A stretch of 64,000 nt of DNA from Gammaproteobacteria bacterium (GTDB lineage Bacteria; Pseudomonadota; Gammaproteobacteria; Pseudomonadales; Pseudohongiellaceae). Of the stretch, positions 62,226 through 64,000 are shown in pieces. Location of the stretch: the NCBI GenBank assembly GCA_028825335.1, contig JAPKAI010000003.1:1-64000 (forward strand), read 5' to 3'. Position 1 is the stretch's first letter. Every line of letters starts with the position of its first letter. A program made the position numbers and the translations under genes. The notes beneath the pieces are model-generated. The model was given only the letters and a program-made list of their open reading frames with translations, made no database searches and had not been told where the DNA came from.

Positions 62226-63431
62226 CTAGCTCTGACGGCGCTCAAGTATTGTATCGCAGCTCAATAATTCTTGAATTTCTTCGCCTGTAAAGTCGAACTC
62301 GCGCAGAATCTGCTGGGTGTGTTCGCCGAACTTAGGCGGCTTATGCCTAACTGAACCTGGGGTGCGGGACAGCTTAATGGGCGTGCCGGTCATTTTATAC
62401 CAACCATCTTCAATTACCATTTCGCGATGCTTTGTGTGAGCGTGATCCACCACTTGCGCGGTATCGTGAATAGCGCCCGCCGCTAGCCCTGCATTGGCAA
62501 GACGATCAGCAATCTCGCTGCCATCAATCTTCATCAAGCTCGACTCTATTTCTGCCTTTAAGTCATCACGATTAGTTACGCGATCAATGTTATTTAGAAA
62601 CCTAGTGTCTGAAATTAACTCCTGCCTGCCTAGCTCGACACACATCTTCGCATAGGCACGGTTGTTTCCTGCGCCAACAAAAATATCTACCGTCTTTGTG
62701 CGAAAGGTATCGTAGGGGCTAATATTCGGATGAGCATTACCTGTTGCTACCGGCACCTCGCCGGAATATAAATAATTAGGAATATGCGGATGCATCAAGG
62801 AAACGGCGCAGTCGTAGAGCGTCATATCCAAATACTGCCCTTGCTGCGACTTTTCTCTTTCCGCCATCGCCATCAGAATTGCAACGGCCGAATATAGCCC
62901 AGTGCCCATATCCACCATGGCTAAACCAAGTCTGGTGGGGTTACTACCCGCCTCCCCGTTGATACTGAACCATCCTGCCATGGCCTGAATAATTGCATCG
63001 TATCCAGGATGTCCTCCCCAAGGGCCATCACTACCAAATCCGCTAACTCGGCAGTGTATTAGCCTAGGAAATTTTTCCTTTAACACGCCTTCATAACCAA
63101 GGCCCCATGATTCCATAGTACCCGGTTTAAAATTTTCGATGACCACGTCTGCTTTTTCTAAAAGTCTTAGCAGCACTACCTGACCCTCAGGTTTCGAAAG
63201 ATCTAAGCCCATAGAGCGCTTGTTTCGATTTACCCCCAGAAAGTAAGCAGAATCTTCATCATGAAAGGGAGGCCCCCAGTCTCGAGTCTCGTCTCCGCGA
63301 GGAGGCTCGATCTTGATTATTTCGGCACCATGATCACCCAACATCTGTGTGCAATAGGGCCCGCCCAAGACTCTGGTCAGATCGATGACTAATTTGCCCT
63401 TAAGAGCACCATCACTAGAATTATTAAACAC
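62226..63431 (-). CDS. CaiB/BaiF family CoA-transferase (class III)
   Basis: 401 residues. N-terminal VIDLTRVLGGPYCTQMLGDHG, then IKIEPPRGDETRDWGPPFH, NRNKRSMGLDLSKPEG and the catalytic Asp in LAMVDMGTGLYSA, all typical of family III CoA-transferases acting on carboxylic acids. The C-terminus with GTPIKLSRTPGSVRHKPPKFGEHT is complete. Acceptor unknown. Single gene on the minus strand. Confidence 0.9.
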   Translation of the reverse strand: MFNNSSDGALKGKLVIDLTRVLGGPYCTQMLGDHGAEIIKIEPPRGDETRDWGPPFHDEDSAYFLGVNRNKRSMGLDLSKPEGQVVLLRLLEKADVVIENFKPGTMESWGLGYEGVLKEKFPRLIHCRVSGFGSDGPWGGHPGYDAIIQAMAGWFSINGEAGSNPTRLGLAMVDMGTGLYSAVAILMAMAEREKSQQGQYLDMTLYDCAVSLMHPHIPNYLYSGEVPVATGNAHPNISPYDTFRTKTVDIFVGAGNNRAYAKMCVELGRQELISDTRFLNNIDRVTNRDDLKAEIESSLMKIDGSEIADRLANAGLAAGAIHDTAQVVDHAHTKHREMVIEDGWYKMTGTPIKLSRTPGSVRHKPPKFGEHTQQILREFDFTGEEIQELLSCDTILERRQS

Positions 63432-63559
63432 GTTGGATTCCTGAATTTGCTGCTGACTATCGCTGCAGAGTCGATTCGCTTAGTGGACATTGAGGATACG
63501 GCAGCGCCGACGACGGTTCAAGCCCCTGCAGTAGTGTCTGCACAGAGCTAAAGAGAGCT

Positions 63560-64000
63560 CTAAACAGCCTCCCCTAGTAACTCACGGTTTAGCCCTTCTC
63601 TGCGAATCAAGATCTTAAGCTCCTGCAGCGCCTCAATCCGAAACGCAGAAAAATAATTTCTCGCTGCTTCTCGGAAAGTTGCTGTAGCCAGCTACTCTAT
63701 TCGAGCACGCATCTCAGATTTTTAAACGTGATTCCTAGGCTTCTGTTTTGACTCTGCGCTTAGCATATCCACCACCGCCGTTTCCGATTCAGCTGCGGCC
63801 GGCGCATCCACAGAGCTATACCCTCATTCAGAATCATCAGCCGCTATTTATCCAATCGTGAACAACCTGTCGGCTCTGCGACTTCGCGACTGCCCGCCTC
63901 GTGACCCGTTTCTCTAACGTAGTCTCGCTGTGCACGAAGAAGGCCGCTCAGTCGCTTAACAGTATGCACCGGCAAACGGATAGTTCTCGCCTGAATCATC
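63560..64000 (-). pseudogene. decayed RpoS-like sigma factor (5' part outside window)
   Basis: From the window end inward the minus strand reads QARTIRLPVHTVKRLSGLLRA, the sigma-70 region 3 of RpoS-type factors, with RDYVRETGHEAGSREVAE after it, then runs into stops near 63850. Region 4 survives only as WLQQLSEKQREIIFLRFGL in another frame and, after a gap, LQELKILIRREGLNRELL to TAG 63560. The helix-turn-helix of region 4.2 between them is deleted. The N-terminal half lies beyond the window, so an alternative is a paralogue of an intact rpoS elsewhere. Confidence 0.75.

Noticed and set aside
1-64000. CRISPR arrays, rRNA, tRNA, intact insertion sequences
   Set aside because: No regularly spaced repeats, tRNA-like cloverleaf, rRNA sequence or transposase was seen by eye. 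A tRNAscan or IS search would settle this.

Overview
The window looks like a chromosome segment of an aerobic gammaproteobacterium with a strong outer-envelope and periplasmic repertoire. Supporting signs are a TonB-like energy transducer, a lipoprotein signal, a SURF1 oxidase assembly factor, CopC/CopD, PQQ alcohol oxidation, CoA-dependent fatty acid chemistry and a broken RpoS-like sigma factor. The gene set recalls marine oligotrophic gammaproteobacteria (OM182 or Pseudohongiella-like), but this is an impression from gene content, with no taxonomic marker in view. No rRNA, tRNA, CRISPR array or intact insertion sequence was found.

Layout. 1-3.1 kb: partial TonB-like gene, then the alkylation repair pair ogt and an Ada-N/AraC/AlkA fusion. 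3.7-8.1 kb: ilvD, two DUF6644-like membrane genes around a small secreted protein, and a decayed GGDEF gene. 8.3-14.6 kb: M49-like lipoprotein peptidase, a conserved hypothetical, an RRM protein, a decayed PEP mutase-like gene, and a Pit phosphate transporter with its DUF47 partner. 14.8-18.8 kb: diheme cytochrome c, PQQ dehydrogenase and acyl-CoA synthetase, a likely alcohol-to-acyl-CoA route. 19.4-25.8 kb: SDR, AhpD-like, MaoC, M24 peptidase, a decayed GNAT gene and an amidohydrolase. 25.9-31.5 kb: fused FO synthase (F420 precursor), then a tightly coupled four-gene operon of NmrA-like oxidoreductase, flippase-like membrane protein, CDP-alcohol phosphatidyltransferase and exported chorismate mutase.

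31.8-45.3 kb: secreted M20 peptidase, decayed genes, a second DUF6644-like pair, SURF1, a cytochrome c/copper-monooxygenase-like protein followed by two tandem secreted paralogues, two CopC-like proteins without the copper ligands, thioesterase, nitroreductase and a serine hydrolase. 45.6-49.7 kb: a Deg-type protease whose second PDZ domain is cut off by stop codons, a winged-helix regulator, CopD and CopC. 49.8-53.3 kb: a four-gene minus-strand cluster of glycosyltransferase, nucleosidase-like protein, spore-photoproduct-lyase-like radical SAM enzyme and SDR. 53.4-59.4 kb: acyl-CoA dehydrogenase, two SDRs, MDR reductase, class III aminotransferase and GNAT. 59.4-62.1 kb: an unannotated 40-codon gene with its own promoter and terminator, then a GntR/ABC operon with an inverted-repeat operator. 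62.2-64 kb: CoA-transferase and an RpoS-like remnant.

Two themes stand out. First, gene decay is heavy: about eleven recognisable relics carry in-frame stops or frameshifts, mixed among intact operons. Second, copper, heme and redox biology recurs (CopC, CopD, CopC-like, SURF1, cytochrome c/Cu monooxygenase-like, PQQ dehydrogenase, F420 precursor). The best candidates for something undescribed are the lipid-headgroup/chorismate-mutase operon, the radical SAM/nucleosidase/glycosyltransferase cluster, the 40-codon gene, and the DUF6644-like and tandem-paralogue families.
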